This document shows positions 1 to 9,734 of a DNA stretch of 64,000 bases, piece after piece. The notes under the pieces are model-generated. The model did not search any database, had not been told where the DNA came from, and saw only the letters and a list, made by a program, of their open reading frames with translations. Source of the DNA: Solibacillus sp. FSL H8-0523 (lineage in GTDB: Bacteria; Bacillota; Bacilli; Bacillales_A; Planococcaceae); the NCBI RefSeq assembly GCF_038051985.1, contig NZ_CP150291.1, positions 806,001 through 870,000 on the forward strand. Direction: 5' to 3'. How positions within the stretch are numbered: the first letter of the stretch is position 1; each line of letters opens with the position of its first letter. The position numbers were made by a program, and so were the translations under genes.

Positions 1-1
1 A

Positions 2-706
2 ACAACCTCTTTTGGGCAAGGTATTTCTGTGACACCGATTCAGCAAATGCAAGCCGTTGCCGCAGCGATTAATGGGGGGACATTGTATCAGCCTTATGTC
101 GTGTCGAAAATAGTAGATGCCAAGACGAAGGACGTTTTACTTGAGCAACAGCCGGTCGTGAAGTCACAAGTTGTAAGTGAACAAACATCCGAGCAAGTGC
201 GTCATGCATTAGAGCTCGTAGTAGCAAATGGTTCAGGACGTCAAGCGTATCGCGACGGCTTACGAATCGCTGGGAAAACAGGAACAGCGCAAAAGGTGGA
301 GAACAATCGTTATAAGGAAGGCGATTACATCGTATCCTTTATCGGTTTTGCACCCGCAAATGACCCTGAAATCTTAGTGTATGTAGCCGTGGATCATCCG
401 AAAAGCGCATTGCAGTTTGGTAGTGTTATCGCGGCACCAATCGTCGGCCAAATTATTGAGGATGCCGCGCCACTTCTTTCGATTGAAAAACAACAGCAAC
501 AATTGGAGCGCCGTTATGTATGGGGCGATGAATTAACAGAACGCATCCCCAATTTAGTCGGATTAACTAAAGAAGAAATCGTTGAAAAATACTATCCATA
601 TAAAATTGTCTGGCACGGTGAGGGCAGCAAGGTCATTCAACAAATTCCGGTTGAAAATAGTCGGATTTTGCAAAATGATACGGTTCATTTATATTTAGGA
701 GATTAA
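2..706 (+). CDS. spoVD: SpoVD-type penicillin-binding protein, C-terminal part (5' end outside window)
   Basis: Only the last 234 residues are in the window; the frame is open from base 2. They cover the end of the transpeptidase domain, including the KTGT active-site motif (bases 275-286), and one C-terminal PASTA domain (roughly bases 540-703). The catalytic SxxK serine lies upstream of the window. Class B PBPs cross-link peptidoglycan on the outer membrane face. A single PASTA domain, and a place ahead of mraY-murD-spoVE, fit SpoVD (spore cortex synthesis) better than the vegetative PBP2B, although the paralogues are close. In B. subtilis murE follows directly; here mraY does. Confidence 0.85.
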   Translation, partial: TTSFGQGISVTPIQQMQAVAAAINGGTLYQPYVVSKIVDAKTKDVLLEQQPVVKSQVVSEQTSEQVRHALELVVANGSGRQAYRDGLRIAGKTGTAQKVENNRYKEGDYIVSFIGFAPANDPEILVYVAVDHPKSALQFGSVIAAPIVGQIIEDAAPLLSIEKQQQQLERRYVWGDELTERIPNLVGLTKEEIVEKYYPYKIVWHGEGSKVIQQIPVENSRILQNDTVHLYLGD

Positions 707-846
707 ATTGTATTTCAGCCTTTAAAAATCCAACTAAAAGAACTATTATAGTGAATGACGTTTTTTGTAAAGATATTGTAGAAAAACGATTTATCGAAGC
801 AAGAACGCCACCGCATTTTAAACAGAAGTTTTAAAGGAGATTTATT

Positions 847-1821
847 ATGACATTATCAACAACATTGACCATACTTGTTTCATCATTTTTATTAACGGTC
901 ATTTTAGCACCAATCGGAATTCCGGTGTTGCGCCGTTTGAAGTTTGGGCAAAGTATTCGTGAGGAAGGTCCTCAATCGCATATGAAAAAAGCGGGCACAC
1001 CGACAATGGGTGGCTTAATTTTCTTACTAGCAATCATTGTCTCGACAGTTGTTGTGGCGATGATTTTTGATTTATTTACGACACAAACCGTCGTGCTCTT
1101 ACTTGTTTTAATTGGATTTGGGGTTATTGGCTTTTTAGATGATGGATTAAAAGTTATTTTTAAACGAAATTTAGGGTTAACGTCATTACAAAAGTTAATC
1201 GGACAAATCGTTATTGCCATTGCTGCATTCTTATTATTACGTTTAGGTTCGTTTGATACATCGGTTGGCATTCCTTATACGGACATTTCAATTGACTTAG
1301 GTGTATTTTATGTTGCATTTTTAATTTTCTGGCTCGTTGGGTTCTCAAATGCTGTGAACTTAACAGACGGATTAGACGGACTTGTTTCAGGGACAGCATC
1401 CATTGCCTTTGCTGCATTTGGTGTGATCGCCCTATTTAATGAGCAAGCAGATATTGCATTATTTGCTTTTGCCGTAACAGGTGCGCTACTTGGGTTCTTA
1501 ATATTCAATGCTAACCCAGCGAAAGTATTTATGGGTGATACCGGCTCATTAGCGCTTGGTGGAGCTTTAGCCATGGTATCGGTTCTTGTGAAGCAGGAAT
1601 TATTACTATTGTTAGTTGGTTTAGTGTTTGTTATTGAAACACTATCGGTTATTTTGCAAGTAGGTAGCTTTAAACTACGAAAAAAACGTATTTTCAAAAT
1701 GAGTCCCATTCATCACCACTTTGAATTATCAGGCTGGTCTGAATGGAAAGTAGTCATTGTATTTTGGTCAACAGGTTGTATCGTAGCACTTATTGCAGTA
1801 TTAGCGGAGGCGTTATTATGA
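847..1821 (+). CDS. mraY: Phospho-N-acetylmuramoyl-pentapeptide transferase MraY
   Basis: MraY transfers phospho-MurNAc-pentapeptide from UDP to undecaprenyl phosphate, forming lipid I on the cytoplasmic membrane face. The protein is 324 residues, the usual length, with about ten hydrophobic segments. It shows the family signatures [10 protein letters not shown] in the middle, the FMGDTGS motif, and the late PIHHHFE histidine motif. The ATG follows AAAGGAG at a normal distance. The stop overlaps the murD start by 4 nt (ATGA), so the two are translationally coupled. The 140-bp gap upstream, where murE would normally sit, holds no recognisable gene. Confidence 0.97.
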   Translation: MTLSTTLTILVSSFLLTVILAPIGIPVLRRLKFGQSIREEGPQSHMKKAGTPTMGGLIFLLAIIVSTVVVAMIFDLFTTQTVVLLLVLIGFGVIGFLDDGLKVIFKRNLGLTSLQKLIGQIVIAIAAFLLLRLGSFDTSVGIPYTDISIDLGVFYVAFLIFWLVGFSNAVNLTDGLDGLVSGTASIAFAAFGVIALFNEQADIALFAFAVTGALLGFLIFNANPAKVFMGDTGSLALGGALAMVSVLVKQELLLLLVGLVFVIETLSVILQVGSFKLRKKRIFKMSPIHHHFELSGWSEWKVVIVFWSTGCIVALIAVLAEALL

Positions 1822-3170
1822 TTCAGTATGAAGGATTACAGTCTAAAAAAGTTTTGGTATTAGGGTTAGCCAAAAGTGGTGTCGCAGCAGCGGAGCTATT
1901 ACATAAGCTAGGCGCGTTTGTCACAGTAAATGATGCCAAACCATTTGATGCAAACCCGGAAGCACAGGAACTACTTTCAAAAGGGATTACGGTCATTTGT
2001 GGCCGTCACCCAGAGGATTTACTCGATGAAGGCTTTGAATTAGTTGTGAAAAACCCGGGGATTCCATATACAAACCCGATCGTAGCGGATGCGGTAGGAC
2101 GCGGTTTACCAGTACTTACAGAAATGGAGCTTGCGTATTTAGTAAGTGAAGCGCCGTTTATTGGGATTACGGGTTCGAATGGTAAAACGACAACGACAAC
2201 AATTATTTTTGAAATGCTTGCAAAGGGCAATTTAAAGCCGTTAATCGCGGGCAATATTGGTACGGTAGCGTGTGGTGTTGCGGCTGAAGCAACAAAGGAC
2301 AATATAATCGTAACCGAATTATCATCATTCCAATTAATGGGTACACGCGCCTTCCGTCCACGCATCGCGATTTTAACAAATCTTTACGAAGCGCATTTAG
2401 ATTATCATGGAACGTTTGAAGAATACGCGGAAGCGAAATTTGGTGTAACGCGTAATCAAACAGCAGAAGATTATTTCATCTATAATGCCGATCAGCAAGT
2501 TGTGGCAGATTATGCGAAAAAATCACAAGCACAACTTGTGCCATTTACAACAAAAGGCCGTACCGAGCAAGGTGTTAGTGCAGATGAGCAGGCGATTTAC
2601 TGGCAAGGCGAAGCGATTTTAAATCGCGCGGATATCGTGTTACCGGGTAATCATAACTTAGAGAATATTTTATGTGCCGTTGCCGCAGCCAAACTATCAA
2701 ACTGTCCAAATGAAGCGATTGCGCAAGTTTTAGCGTCATTTGGAGGGGTACGTCACCGTACACAGTTTGTACGTGAATGGCAAAGCCGCAAAATTTATAA
2801 CGACTCAAAAGCAACAAATGTGTTAGCAACGAAGAGTGCTTTATCCGCCTTTACAGCGCCGATTGTATTGTTAGCGGGCGGATTGGACCGTGGACACTCA
2901 TTTGAAGAGCTACGCGAGGATATGAAGGGCGTTAAGGGTGTCGTTGCTTTTGGTGAAACGGCACTACGCTTTATTGAATTTGCAAAATCTTGTGGTGTTG
3001 AAAACATTGTACGTGCAATTGATGTAGAAGATGCTGTGGGCTATGCAGCAAAAATGTCAGAAGCAGGAGATATTATTTTACTATCACCAGCATGTGCAAG
3101 TTGGGATCAGCACGAAAGCTTTGAAATTCGAGGCGACCTATTTATTGAACGTGTCATGAAACTTTCTTAA
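1818..3170 (+). CDS. murD: UDP-N-acetylmuramoylalanine--D-glutamate ligase MurD
   Basis: MurD adds D-glutamate to UDP-MurNAc-L-Ala in the cytoplasm, using ATP. The start is the ATG at 1818, preceded by GCGGAGG and overlapping mraY by 4 nt; a longer reading from 1743 only overlaps mraY. The 450-residue protein has the N-terminal Rossmann-like UDP-binding domain, the ATP-binding loop [11 protein letters not shown] at residues 116-126, the central Mur ligase domain (TELSSFQL) and the C-terminal domain with the YNDSKATN motif. Length and motifs are normal for the family. Confidence 0.97.
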   Translation: MIQYEGLQSKKVLVLGLAKSGVAAAELLHKLGAFVTVNDAKPFDANPEAQELLSKGITVICGRHPEDLLDEGFELVVKNPGIPYTNPIVADAVGRGLPVLTEMELAYLVSEAPFIGITGSNGKTTTTTIIFEMLAKGNLKPLIAGNIGTVACGVAAEATKDNIIVTELSSFQLMGTRAFRPRIAILTNLYEAHLDYHGTFEEYAEAKFGVTRNQTAEDYFIYNADQQVVADYAKKSQAQLVPFTTKGRTEQGVSADEQAIYWQGEAILNRADIVLPGNHNLENILCAVAAAKLSNCPNEAIAQVLASFGGVRHRTQFVREWQSRKIYNDSKATNVLATKSALSAFTAPIVLLAGGLDRGHSFEELREDMKGVKGVVAFGETALRFIEFAKSCGVENIVRAIDVEDAVGYAAKMSEAGDIILLSPACASWDQHESFEIRGDLFIERVMKLS

Positions 3171-3186
3171 AGAAAGGATTGCAAGT

Positions 3187-4272
3187 TTGCCCCAACGAAC
3201 AAAAATTTATTTTTTCGGTTCAGCATTTTTGTTATCGATTATTGGGATTGTTTTTATCTATTCAGCCGGAACGTATTGGGGGGAAGTCCATTACTTTGGA
3301 CAAACCCCGTTCTATTTCAAACAGGCACTCTACTTTGGCGTAGCCGTTGTTTGTTGTGTTGTGGTCATGAATATACCAGCCTTCCAACAGGAAAAGCTTT
3401 GGGCTATTTTTTATGTGTTATCGCTCGTGTTATTGGTTGCAGTTTTAATACCGGGTATAGGCATTGTAAGAAATGGCTCGCAAAGCTGGATAGGTGTTGG
3501 CGCATTAACGGTTCAACCTGCTGAACTTGCGAAGTTGACAACATTGATTTACTTGAGTGCGATACTATCAAAGCGTAAATCGTATGAACGGGTTGTGCAG
3601 GTGCGACATTTTGTTGTGATTTTTCTACCAGCATTACTCATTATGCTACAGCCTGATTTTGGAGCAGTCTTCATATTAGTTGTTGTCGCATTTATCCTAC
3701 TGTTTATTGCAAAGTATCCAATTCGTTTGTATGTCGCCTTTGTAGTAGCGGGAATCGTTGGTTTAGCATTGTTAATCGCTGCTGCACCGTATCGCCTAAA
3801 GCGGATTGAAGCATTTATCAATCCGTGGGAAGATCCTTTAGGAAGTGGGTTCCAATCCGTACAATCTCTTTTTGCAATCGGGCCAGCAGGATTATTTGGA
3901 CATGGTTTATTAAAAAGTAGACAAAAGTATTTATATTTGCCTGAGCCACAAAACGACTTTATTTTCGCGATTATTTTAGAAGAAATCGGACTTGTTGGTG
4001 GACTAGGATTGCTGCTTATTTTTGCGTGCTTTTTAATATCGGGTTTCAAATTAGCGCTTCGCTGTCATGAGGCATTTCATTTTTACGCAATTTGTGCGTT
4101 AACGACGATGATTGCGGTACAAGCTTGTCTAAATGTGGGGGTAGTCATTAATTTACTACCTGTTACAGGAGTGACGTTACCGTTCATCAGCTATGGTGGG
4201 ACATCGCTTGTTGTGGTGTGGTTAACCGTGGCACTGATTTTAAACTTTTCAACAGGGGAAAGAAAGGAGTAG
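3187..4272 (+). CDS. spoVE: SEDS glycosyltransferase, SpoVE/FtsW family
   Basis: This is a polytopic SEDS (shape, elongation, division and sporulation) protein of 361 residues with about ten membrane segments. Family members polymerise lipid II into glycan strands in partnership with a class B PBP. The C-terminal part carries the family signature PFISYGGTS and an upstream LPEPQNDFIF motif. The start is TTG at 3187 with an AAAGGA-type site upstream. Its place after murD in a cluster led by spoVD matches SpoVE; FtsW is the alternative name and sequence alone does not settle it. In B. subtilis murG and murB come next; here divIB starts 2 nt downstream. Confidence 0.88.
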   Translation: MPQRTKIYFFGSAFLLSIIGIVFIYSAGTYWGEVHYFGQTPFYFKQALYFGVAVVCCVVVMNIPAFQQEKLWAIFYVLSLVLLVAVLIPGIGIVRNGSQSWIGVGALTVQPAELAKLTTLIYLSAILSKRKSYERVVQVRHFVVIFLPALLIMLQPDFGAVFILVVVAFILLFIAKYPIRLYVAFVVAGIVGLALLIAAAPYRLKRIEAFINPWEDPLGSGFQSVQSLFAIGPAGLFGHGLLKSRQKYLYLPEPQNDFIFAIILEEIGLVGGLGLLLIFACFLISGFKLALRCHEAFHFYAICALTTMIAVQACLNVGVVINLLPVTGVTLPFISYGGTSLVVVWLTVALILNFSTGERKE

Positions 4273-4274
4273 AG

Positions 4275-5126
4275 ATGATGGAAAAGGTGATTGATATTAC
4301 AGAACGTGTACCCGCTATGAAAAAACGAAGAAAACGAAGAACCAATTTTAAATTTATCGCTTTAATCACCATTTTTCTTCTCATCATTTTAGTGCTTCTT
4401 TATTTTCAATTACCTTATAGCAATATAAAAAAGATTGATATCGAAGGTGCCGAACTTCGAGATGAAGCTTATTATTTAGAGCAATCGGGCTTGCGAGTGG
4501 AGAGTTCCTTATGGGACTTTAAAACATCGGATGTGGAACAACTACTTGCCAAAAATGAATGGATTAAATCGGTGGATGTGAAACGGAAATTTTTAAACGA
4601 TGTTGAAATTACAATCGATGAATGGAAAAAGGTCGCATACATTTCAAAGGATGGCGATTTTTATCCGATGCTAGAAAATGGAGTTGTTTTCAGTGAAACG
4701 GATGAAGTAGTGCCCATTGATGCGCCAATTTTCTTGAAATTTGATGACGAATCACTACGTAAAAAGTTATTAAAACAACTGGCAGGATTGAAGCCAGAAG
4801 TATTGTCACTCATTTCCCAAATCAATTCAAACCCGTCGGAAGCGGATCCATATGCCATTACATTATTTATGAATGATGGCTATGAAGTACGAGCGGATGC
4901 GAATACATTAGCGGAAAAGCTCAATTATTATCCGTCGATTATTGCCCAAATCGAACATCAAGAAGCGTTTGAGAAGGGAATTATCGATATTGAAGTTGGT
5001 TCGTATTATCGTCCGTTTTCGGATGAATACTCGCTCATTGATATGAGTGAAGCGGAATCTGAGGAAGGGGGGCAAGCAGAGCAAACAAATGATGAACAAC
5101 AAGAGCAACAGACAGGAGAAGACTAA
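4275..5126 (+). CDS. divIB: Cell division protein DivIB/FtsQ
   Basis: DivIB is a bitopic division protein that stabilises the DivIC-FtsL complex at the septum. The 283-residue reading starts at the ATG at 4275 (or the adjacent ATG at 4278), just after AAGGAG and immediately after spoVE. It has a basic cytoplasmic stretch, one membrane segment at about residues 27-46, then an extracellular POTRA domain (KKIDIEGAEL onward) and the beta domain. The tail is rich in Glu and Gln, as is common in DivIB. A longer frame from 4218 would overlap spoVE and lacks a ribosome site. Confidence 0.92.
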   Translation: MMEKVIDITERVPAMKKRRKRRTNFKFIALITIFLLIILVLLYFQLPYSNIKKIDIEGAELRDEAYYLEQSGLRVESSLWDFKTSDVEQLLAKNEWIKSVDVKRKFLNDVEITIDEWKKVAYISKDGDFYPMLENGVVFSETDEVVPIDAPIFLKFDDESLRKKLLKQLAGLKPEVLSLISQINSNPSEADPYAITLFMNDGYEVRADANTLAEKLNYYPSIIAQIEHQEAFEKGIIDIEVGSYYRPFSDEYSLIDMSEAESEEGGQAEQTNDEQQEQQTGED

Positions 5127-5820
5127 ATCGCTATTTTCACGTAAATATTTGGTTTTATTTATCGTATGTATTATTACGGGATTTATTATTGGCTTTTCGT
5201 ATAATCTCTCCAAGGATAAAAGAACGCTCAGCTCAGCCTCTTCACAATTTGACCAGGAAAATCAATATTTAGAAGATTTGATTCGTCAAAAAGAACGCAA
5301 CAAAGAGCTTGTAGGCGAACTTGCCGAACTTGAAGAAAAAATTCGGTCGTATGAGAAGCAGTATTCGTCAAATGAGGCACAATATGAACAAAACATTCAA
5401 GATGCCGAACAGCTACGCTTATTATTAGGCTTATCAGCGGGTGTAGGTGAAGGGATTAAAATTACGTTACAAGACGGCGATTATAACGCCCAATTAACGA
5501 ACCCAAATGAATATATCGTCCATGAAAGTCACATATTCAAAGTGTTAAATGAATTAAAAATTGCAGGCGCAGAGGCTCTTGCTATTAATGGTCAACAGTT
5601 AAAAGCAAATTCTTATATAAGTTGTAATGGCCCTGTTATTACGATTGATGGTCAACAATATCCAGCGCCGTTTGTCATTGAAGCAATAGGCAATCAAGAT
5701 ACTCTTATTGAATCGCTAGAGTTAACAGGTGGAATATTTGATCAGCTTTTAAATGAACAAGTTGTCGTAACAATTGAACGCAGCAATTTAATTGAAATGG
5801 CAACAGTTAGCGAAGAATAA
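5089..5820 (+). CDS. ylxW: DUF881 family protein, YlxW-like
   Basis: This is a DUF881 protein of about 243 residues with a basic N-terminus, one membrane segment (about residues 18-36), a coiled-coil stretch rich in Glu, Arg and Lys (about 50-110), then the DUF881 domain (TNPNEYIVHES, INGQQL). The biochemical function is not established; the genes recur between divIB and sbp in Bacillales. The start is uncertain: the frame opens at GTG 5047, but the ATG pair at 5089/5092, downstream of a G-rich AGGAAGGGGGG, gives the expected N-terminus. Either way it overlaps the end of divIB. Confidence 0.82.
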   Translation: MMNNKSNRQEKTKSLFSRKYLVLFIVCIITGFIIGFSYNLSKDKRTLSSASSQFDQENQYLEDLIRQKERNKELVGELAELEEKIRSYEKQYSSNEAQYEQNIQDAEQLRLLLGLSAGVGEGIKITLQDGDYNAQLTNPNEYIVHESHIFKVLNELKIAGAEALAINGQQLKANSYISCNGPVITIDGQQYPAPFVIEAIGNQDTLIESLELTGGIFDQLLNEQVVVTIERSNLIEMATVSEE

Positions 5821-5848
5821 CAAGCAACAAGCATTCGGAGGAATCATG

Positions 5849-6556
5849 ATGACGAAAAAAATGTACCGTAATATTACACTCGTCTCGCTCATCATTGGAT
5901 TTATGTTGGCGGTACAGTATAACACCGTACAAAACCCAACCGAGCGAAATACGGTAGATATATGGGAAATTCGCCAGCAATTATCACAAGAAAAAGAGCG
6001 ACATTCCGAATTACTTACACAGATTAACGATGTGACAGCAACTGTCAATCAGTATGAAGATGTCGAATTTGATAATCCCGAATTACTTTTACAGCAGACA
6101 GTGGATAACTTGAAGGAACAAGCAGGTATACTGCCGACAACGGGTCCAGGCATGACGTTAACGATCGAACCAGCAGAAGAGTTGTTACAATTCGGCTATG
6201 AAATTAAACCCATTTCTCCCGAATTACTTATTCGATTGGTTAATGATTTATATCGATATAATGCGCAAGCGATTGAAATTGGCGGAAAACGGTTAACGTA
6301 CAATAGTGCCATCCGTGATATCAATGGAAAAACAATGGTGAACAGTGAAGCAATTGATGATACAAATGTTGAAATAAATATTATTACGCAATCATTTGAT
6401 CAAGCACAAAAATTAAAAAACCATTTACTCGCTTCATCGTTTCCAGATGAATTCTATATTGATAATCTTGTATTAACGGTTCATGAGCCATCTGAGCGTA
6501 TCCGTATTAATTCCACGGTTGTAGTACAAAAAAGCAAGTATTTATCAGAGAAATAA
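5849..6556 (+). CDS. ylxX: DUF881 family protein, YlxX-like
   Basis: This is a second, paralogous DUF881 protein of 235 residues. It has one N-terminal membrane segment (about residues 8-24), a short coiled coil, and the DUF881 core (LVNDLYRYNAQAIEIGGKRL). I start it at ATG 5849, seven bases after CGGAGG; ATG 5846 is possible. It is 28 nt after the first DUF881 gene and 14 nt before sbp, so all three are probably one transcript. The role is unknown; the membrane topology and division-cluster location suggest an envelope function, which is inference. Confidence 0.85.
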   Translation: MTKKMYRNITLVSLIIGFMLAVQYNTVQNPTERNTVDIWEIRQQLSQEKERHSELLTQINDVTATVNQYEDVEFDNPELLLQQTVDNLKEQAGILPTTGPGMTLTIEPAEELLQFGYEIKPISPELLIRLVNDLYRYNAQAIEIGGKRLTYNSAIRDINGKTMVNSEAIDDTNVEINIITQSFDQAQKLKNHLLASSFPDEFYIDNLVLTVHEPSERIRINSTVVVQKSKYLSEK

Positions 6557-6570
6557 GAGGGGATACGAAT

Positions 6571-6936
6571 ATGTGGTTACCGCTTTTAGGGTTGGTTTTT
6601 GGCGTGGTATTAGGGATTTTAACAGATATTCAAATTCCATCTGTTTATGAAAACTATTTGTCGATTGCTGTACTTGCAGCACTTGACACAATGGTAGGCG
6701 GAATTCGTGCACAGTTACAACAAGTCTATGATGATAAAGTATTTATTTCAGGTTTTTTCTTCAATATACTTTTAGCAGCAGGACTTGCCTTTTTAGGGGT
6801 TCATATAGGGGTTGACCTCTATTTAGCAGCAATTTTCGCATTTGGAGTACGACTTTTCCAAAATATTGCTGTAATCCGACGTATCTTATTAACAAAATTA
6901 GATAATAGACGATTAAAAAAAGGTGAAAACTCGTAA
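6571..6936 (+). CDS. sbp: Small basic membrane protein Sbp
   Basis: This is a 121-residue protein with three or four hydrophobic segments and a strongly basic tail (RRILLTKLDNRRLKKG). Length, topology and position between the DUF881 pair and ftsA match Sbp of B. subtilis, whose molecular role is not known. The ATG at 6571 is preceded by AGAGGGGAT. It closes the upstream part of the dcw cluster before a 104-bp gap that carries a likely promoter for ftsA-ftsZ. Confidence 0.85.
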   Translation: MWLPLLGLVFGVVLGILTDIQIPSVYENYLSIAVLAALDTMVGGIRAQLQQVYDDKVFISGFFFNILLAAGLAFLGVHIGVDLYLAAIFAFGVRLFQNIAVIRRILLTKLDNRRLKKGENS

Positions 6937-6969
6937 CAATCACGTTAAAATATCATTACAATTTATTGT

Positions 6970-6999
6970 TTTACTTAGACAATCACATGAATTTACAAT
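6970..6999 (+). promoter_or_regulatory. Candidate sigma-A promoter for ftsAZ
   Basis: TTTACT (6970-6975) and TACAAT (6994-6999) are separated by 18 bp, in the only sizeable gap of the division cluster and about 40 bp before the ftsA start. The match is reasonable rather than perfect; B. subtilis also has promoters just ahead of ftsA. Confidence 0.45.
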
Positions 7000-7040
7000 A
7001 GAATGAATTATAAGGAGTATTTCGAAGGAGGTGCAGAAAG

Positions 7041-8333
7041 TTGAATCATCAAGAAATTTATGTTTCGCTCGATATCGGTTCGTCTTCCATTAAAGTATTG
7101 ATCGGGGAAATGAGCGATGATCAATTGCACGTAATTGGTGTAGGGCATGTCAAATCAACAGGCATTCGTAAAGGTGCAATTGTTGATATTGATGCAACGG
7201 TACAATCGATTAAAAAGGCAGTGGACCAGGCAGAGCGAATGACTGGTATTAAAATAGACGAGGTAATTCTCGGCGTTCCTGCTAACCAAACGTTTTTACA
7301 ATCTGTAAAAGGTGTGGTGGCAGTTAATAGTGAAAACCGAGAAATCACAGATGATGATTTGGCACGTGTAATAGACTCTGCACAAGTGATGTCCATTCCA
7401 CCTGAGCGGGAGCTAGTAAACTTAATACCTAAACAATTTATCGTAGACAATTTAGATGAAATCAAAGATCCAAGAGGCATGATCGGTATTCGTTTGGAAA
7501 TGGATGCAACGATGATTACTACATCGAAAACGCTCGTACATAATGTGCTACGATGTGTGGAACGTGCAGGCCTACAAATTCGTGAAATCTATTTACAACC
7601 GTTAGCAGCAGGAGCTTTTGCATTAACGGAGGACGAAAAGAATCAAGGGACTGCCTACATCGACCTAGGTGGGGGTTCTACAACGATTGCGGTATTCCAA
7701 GATGGACTACTTTCGAATACAGCAGTCATCCCAGTTGGTGGAGATCATATTACGAAGGATTTATCAATCGTATTAAAAACGCCGACAGAGCAGGCTGAAA
7801 AAATTAAAAAGCAATATGGCCATGCTTTTTATGATGATGCTTCAGACGAACAACTATTTGAAGTTCCTGTTGTAGGAACGGATTCGACAGACCAATATAG
7901 TCAACGTTATATTTCTGAAATTATTGGGGTTCGTTTAGAAGAATTATTTGAACTTGTTTTAGATGAACTTGCTCGAATGGGTATTCAAGATTTACCTGGT
8001 GGTATTGTTATTTCAGGTGGGGTAGCACAGCTAGAAGGTATTGCTCAACTTGCTCGTCAAATAATGTTAACGCGCGTTCGCATTTATACGCCAGACTATA
8101 TCGGTGTTCGTGAACCTGCATTTACAACGTCGGTCGGCCTTATACGCCATGCCTATGCGGATGACGAGTTTTATGGACACAGCGAGCCAGTAAATGCTGC
8201 ACCATATCCTACTCAACCAGCTCCTTCTAAAAAGCAAGCTGCTAATGTATCGGAGAGAGTAGATAGCGCTAATGCTAATAAAGTAAGTGTTATTGATCGC
8301 GCAAAAAATATATTGAATAAATTTTTCGATTAA
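7041..8333 (+). CDS. ftsA: Cell division protein FtsA
   Basis: FtsA is the actin-like ATPase that anchors FtsZ filaments to the membrane. The 430-residue protein begins with the actin-fold phosphate-binding motif LDIGSSSIKVLIGE and carries the SHS2 (1C) insertion, the second phosphate loop YIDLGGGSTTIAVF, and the adenosine motif GGIVISGGVAQLEG. The C-terminus ends in a short amphipathic, basic helix (VIDRAKNILNKFF), the membrane-targeting sequence. The start is TTG at 7041, after a very strong GAAGGAGGTG. ftsZ follows after 39 nt. Confidence 0.97.
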   Translation: MNHQEIYVSLDIGSSSIKVLIGEMSDDQLHVIGVGHVKSTGIRKGAIVDIDATVQSIKKAVDQAERMTGIKIDEVILGVPANQTFLQSVKGVVAVNSENREITDDDLARVIDSAQVMSIPPERELVNLIPKQFIVDNLDEIKDPRGMIGIRLEMDATMITTSKTLVHNVLRCVERAGLQIREIYLQPLAAGAFALTEDEKNQGTAYIDLGGGSTTIAVFQDGLLSNTAVIPVGGDHITKDLSIVLKTPTEQAEKIKKQYGHAFYDDASDEQLFEVPVVGTDSTDQYSQRYISEIIGVRLEELFELVLDELARMGIQDLPGGIVISGGVAQLEGIAQLARQIMLTRVRIYTPDYIGVREPAFTTSVGLIRHAYADDEFYGHSEPVNAAPYPTQPAPSKKQAANVSERVDSANANKVSVIDRAKNILNKFFD

Positions 8334-8372
8334 ATCGAAAAAGATGACGTGAACAATTAGGAGGAGAATTGT

Positions 8373-9530
8373 ATGTTAGAATTTGAAACGGGTATGGACC
8401 AATTAGCCGTAATTAAAGTAATCGGCGTTGGTGGTGGCGGTAATAACGCTGTAAACCGTATGATCGAACATGGTGTACAAGGCGTAGATTTTATCGCTGT
8501 AAACACAGATGCACAGGCTTTGAACTTATCAAAAGCTGAATATAAATTACAAATTGGTGGGAAATTAACACGTGGACTTGGTGCTGGAGCAAACCCTGAA
8601 GTGGGGAAGAAAGCAGCAGAAGAAAGTCGTGAACAATTAGAAGAAGTATTACGTGGTGCAGACATGGTATTCGTCACTGCAGGTATGGGTGGCGGTACTG
8701 GTACAGGAGCAGCCCCTGTAATCGCTTCAATAGCGCGTGATTTAGGCGCATTGACAGTTGGGGTAGTAACACGCCCGTTTACATTTGAAGGCCGTAAGCG
8801 TCAAACTCAAGCGATTGGCGGTATTACGTCAATGAAAGAAGCGGTTGATACGTTAATCGTCATTCCAAATGATAAGTTATTACAAATCGTTGATAAATCA
8901 ACACCGATGTTAGAGGCGTTCCGTGAAGCGGATAACGTACTACGTCAAGGTGTACAAGGTATTTCAGATTTAATCGCAACGCCTGGTTTAATCAACCTTG
9001 ACTTTGCCGATGTGAAAACAATTATGTCGGACAAGGGTTCTGCATTAATGGGAATCGGTATTGCTGCTGGTGAAAACCGCGCTGTAGAAGCGGCGAAAAA
9101 AGCCATTTCTTCACCACTTTTAGAAACATCAATTGATGGCGCTAAAGGTGTGATTATGAATATTACAGGTGGTACAAACTTAAGCCTTTATGAGGTGCAA
9201 GAAGCGGCCGATATCGTTCAATTAGCTTCGGATGAAGAAGTAAACATGATTTTCGGTTCAGTTATTAATGATAACTTAAATGACGAAATTATTGTTACTG
9301 TGATTGCAACTGGATTCTCAGATGATTTCATTGCACCTAAACCACAGCCTGTTCGTCCAACATTAGGTGCGCGTCAGCAAGCAGCAACGCAGGCACCACA
9401 ACAGCAACAACCAACTCGTTCACAAGAGCCTATTCAACAAGAGGCGCCTCGTCAACAGCAACAAACAAATTATCAACAAGATGATGCTTTAGACATTCCG
9501 ACATTCTTACGTAATCGTCGTAATCGATAA
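8373..9530 (+). CDS. ftsZ: Cell division protein FtsZ
   Basis: FtsZ is the tubulin-like GTPase that forms the division ring. The 385-residue protein has the N-terminal GTPase domain with the tubulin signature [10 protein letters not shown], preceded by [13 protein letters not shown], and the synergy loop [12 protein letters not shown] Gln/Pro-rich disordered linker (about residues 320-365) leads to the conserved C-terminal peptide [13 protein letters not shown], which binds FtsA, SepF and other partners (sepF is also encoded in this window). A strong terminator follows. Confidence 0.98.
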   Translation: MLEFETGMDQLAVIKVIGVGGGGNNAVNRMIEHGVQGVDFIAVNTDAQALNLSKAEYKLQIGGKLTRGLGAGANPEVGKKAAEESREQLEEVLRGADMVFVTAGMGGGTGTGAAPVIASIARDLGALTVGVVTRPFTFEGRKRQTQAIGGITSMKEAVDTLIVIPNDKLLQIVDKSTPMLEAFREADNVLRQGVQGISDLIATPGLINLDFADVKTIMSDKGSALMGIGIAAGENRAVEAAKKAISSPLLETSIDGAKGVIMNITGGTNLSLYEVQEAADIVQLASDEEVNMIFGSVINDNLNDEIIVTVIATGFSDDFIAPKPQPVRPTLGARQQAATQAPQQQQPTRSQEPIQQEAPRQQQQTNYQQDDALDIPTFLRNRRNR

Positions 9531-9542
9531 GAAAATCTCTCG

Positions 9543-9582
9543 AACTAGCGTTTCGCTTAAAAGCGAAGCGCTAGTTTTTTTT
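9543..9582 (+). terminator. Rho-independent terminator after ftsZ
   Basis: A 16-bp stem (AACTAGCG... pairing with ...CGCTAGTT, one G-T wobble) with a 2-nt loop is followed by eight T residues. It ends the division cluster and separates it from the sporulation-controlled spoIIG unit. Confidence 0.93.
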
Positions 9583-9670
9583 GTCTGATAGTTGATTGAT
9601 TTAAGTTATTTTTTATTAATATACTCATTAATTCTCAAGATATACATCAAAATGATTAAATGGGTTTAAC

Positions 9671-9678
9671 TTGTCGAA
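9671..9678 (+). promoter_or_regulatory. Spo0A box upstream of spoIIGA
   Basis: TTGTCGAA is an exact match to the core of the Spo0A recognition sequence. It lies 64 bp before the -35 element of the spoIIGA promoter. Weaker related sequences (TTGAAAAG at 9717-9724 and TTTGACAAA at 9734-9742, overlapping the -35) sit where the second, promoter-proximal Spo0A site lies in B. subtilis spoIIG. Confidence 0.7.
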
Positions 9679-9734
9679 ATATTCAAAAATATAAAGTTGT
9701 ATGTCAATCGATTTTCTTGAAAAGCTATGCTCGT

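Noticed and set aside
751-837. Short open frame (GTG start, about 28 codons) between spoVD and mraY, considered as a murE remnant
   Set aside because: No similarity to the MurE C-terminus that I recognise and no ribosome site; treated as non-coding.
9360-9480. Gln-rich, repeat-like CAA/CAG stretch in ftsZ
   Set aside because: This is the normal disordered FtsZ linker, not a tandem repeat with regular period.
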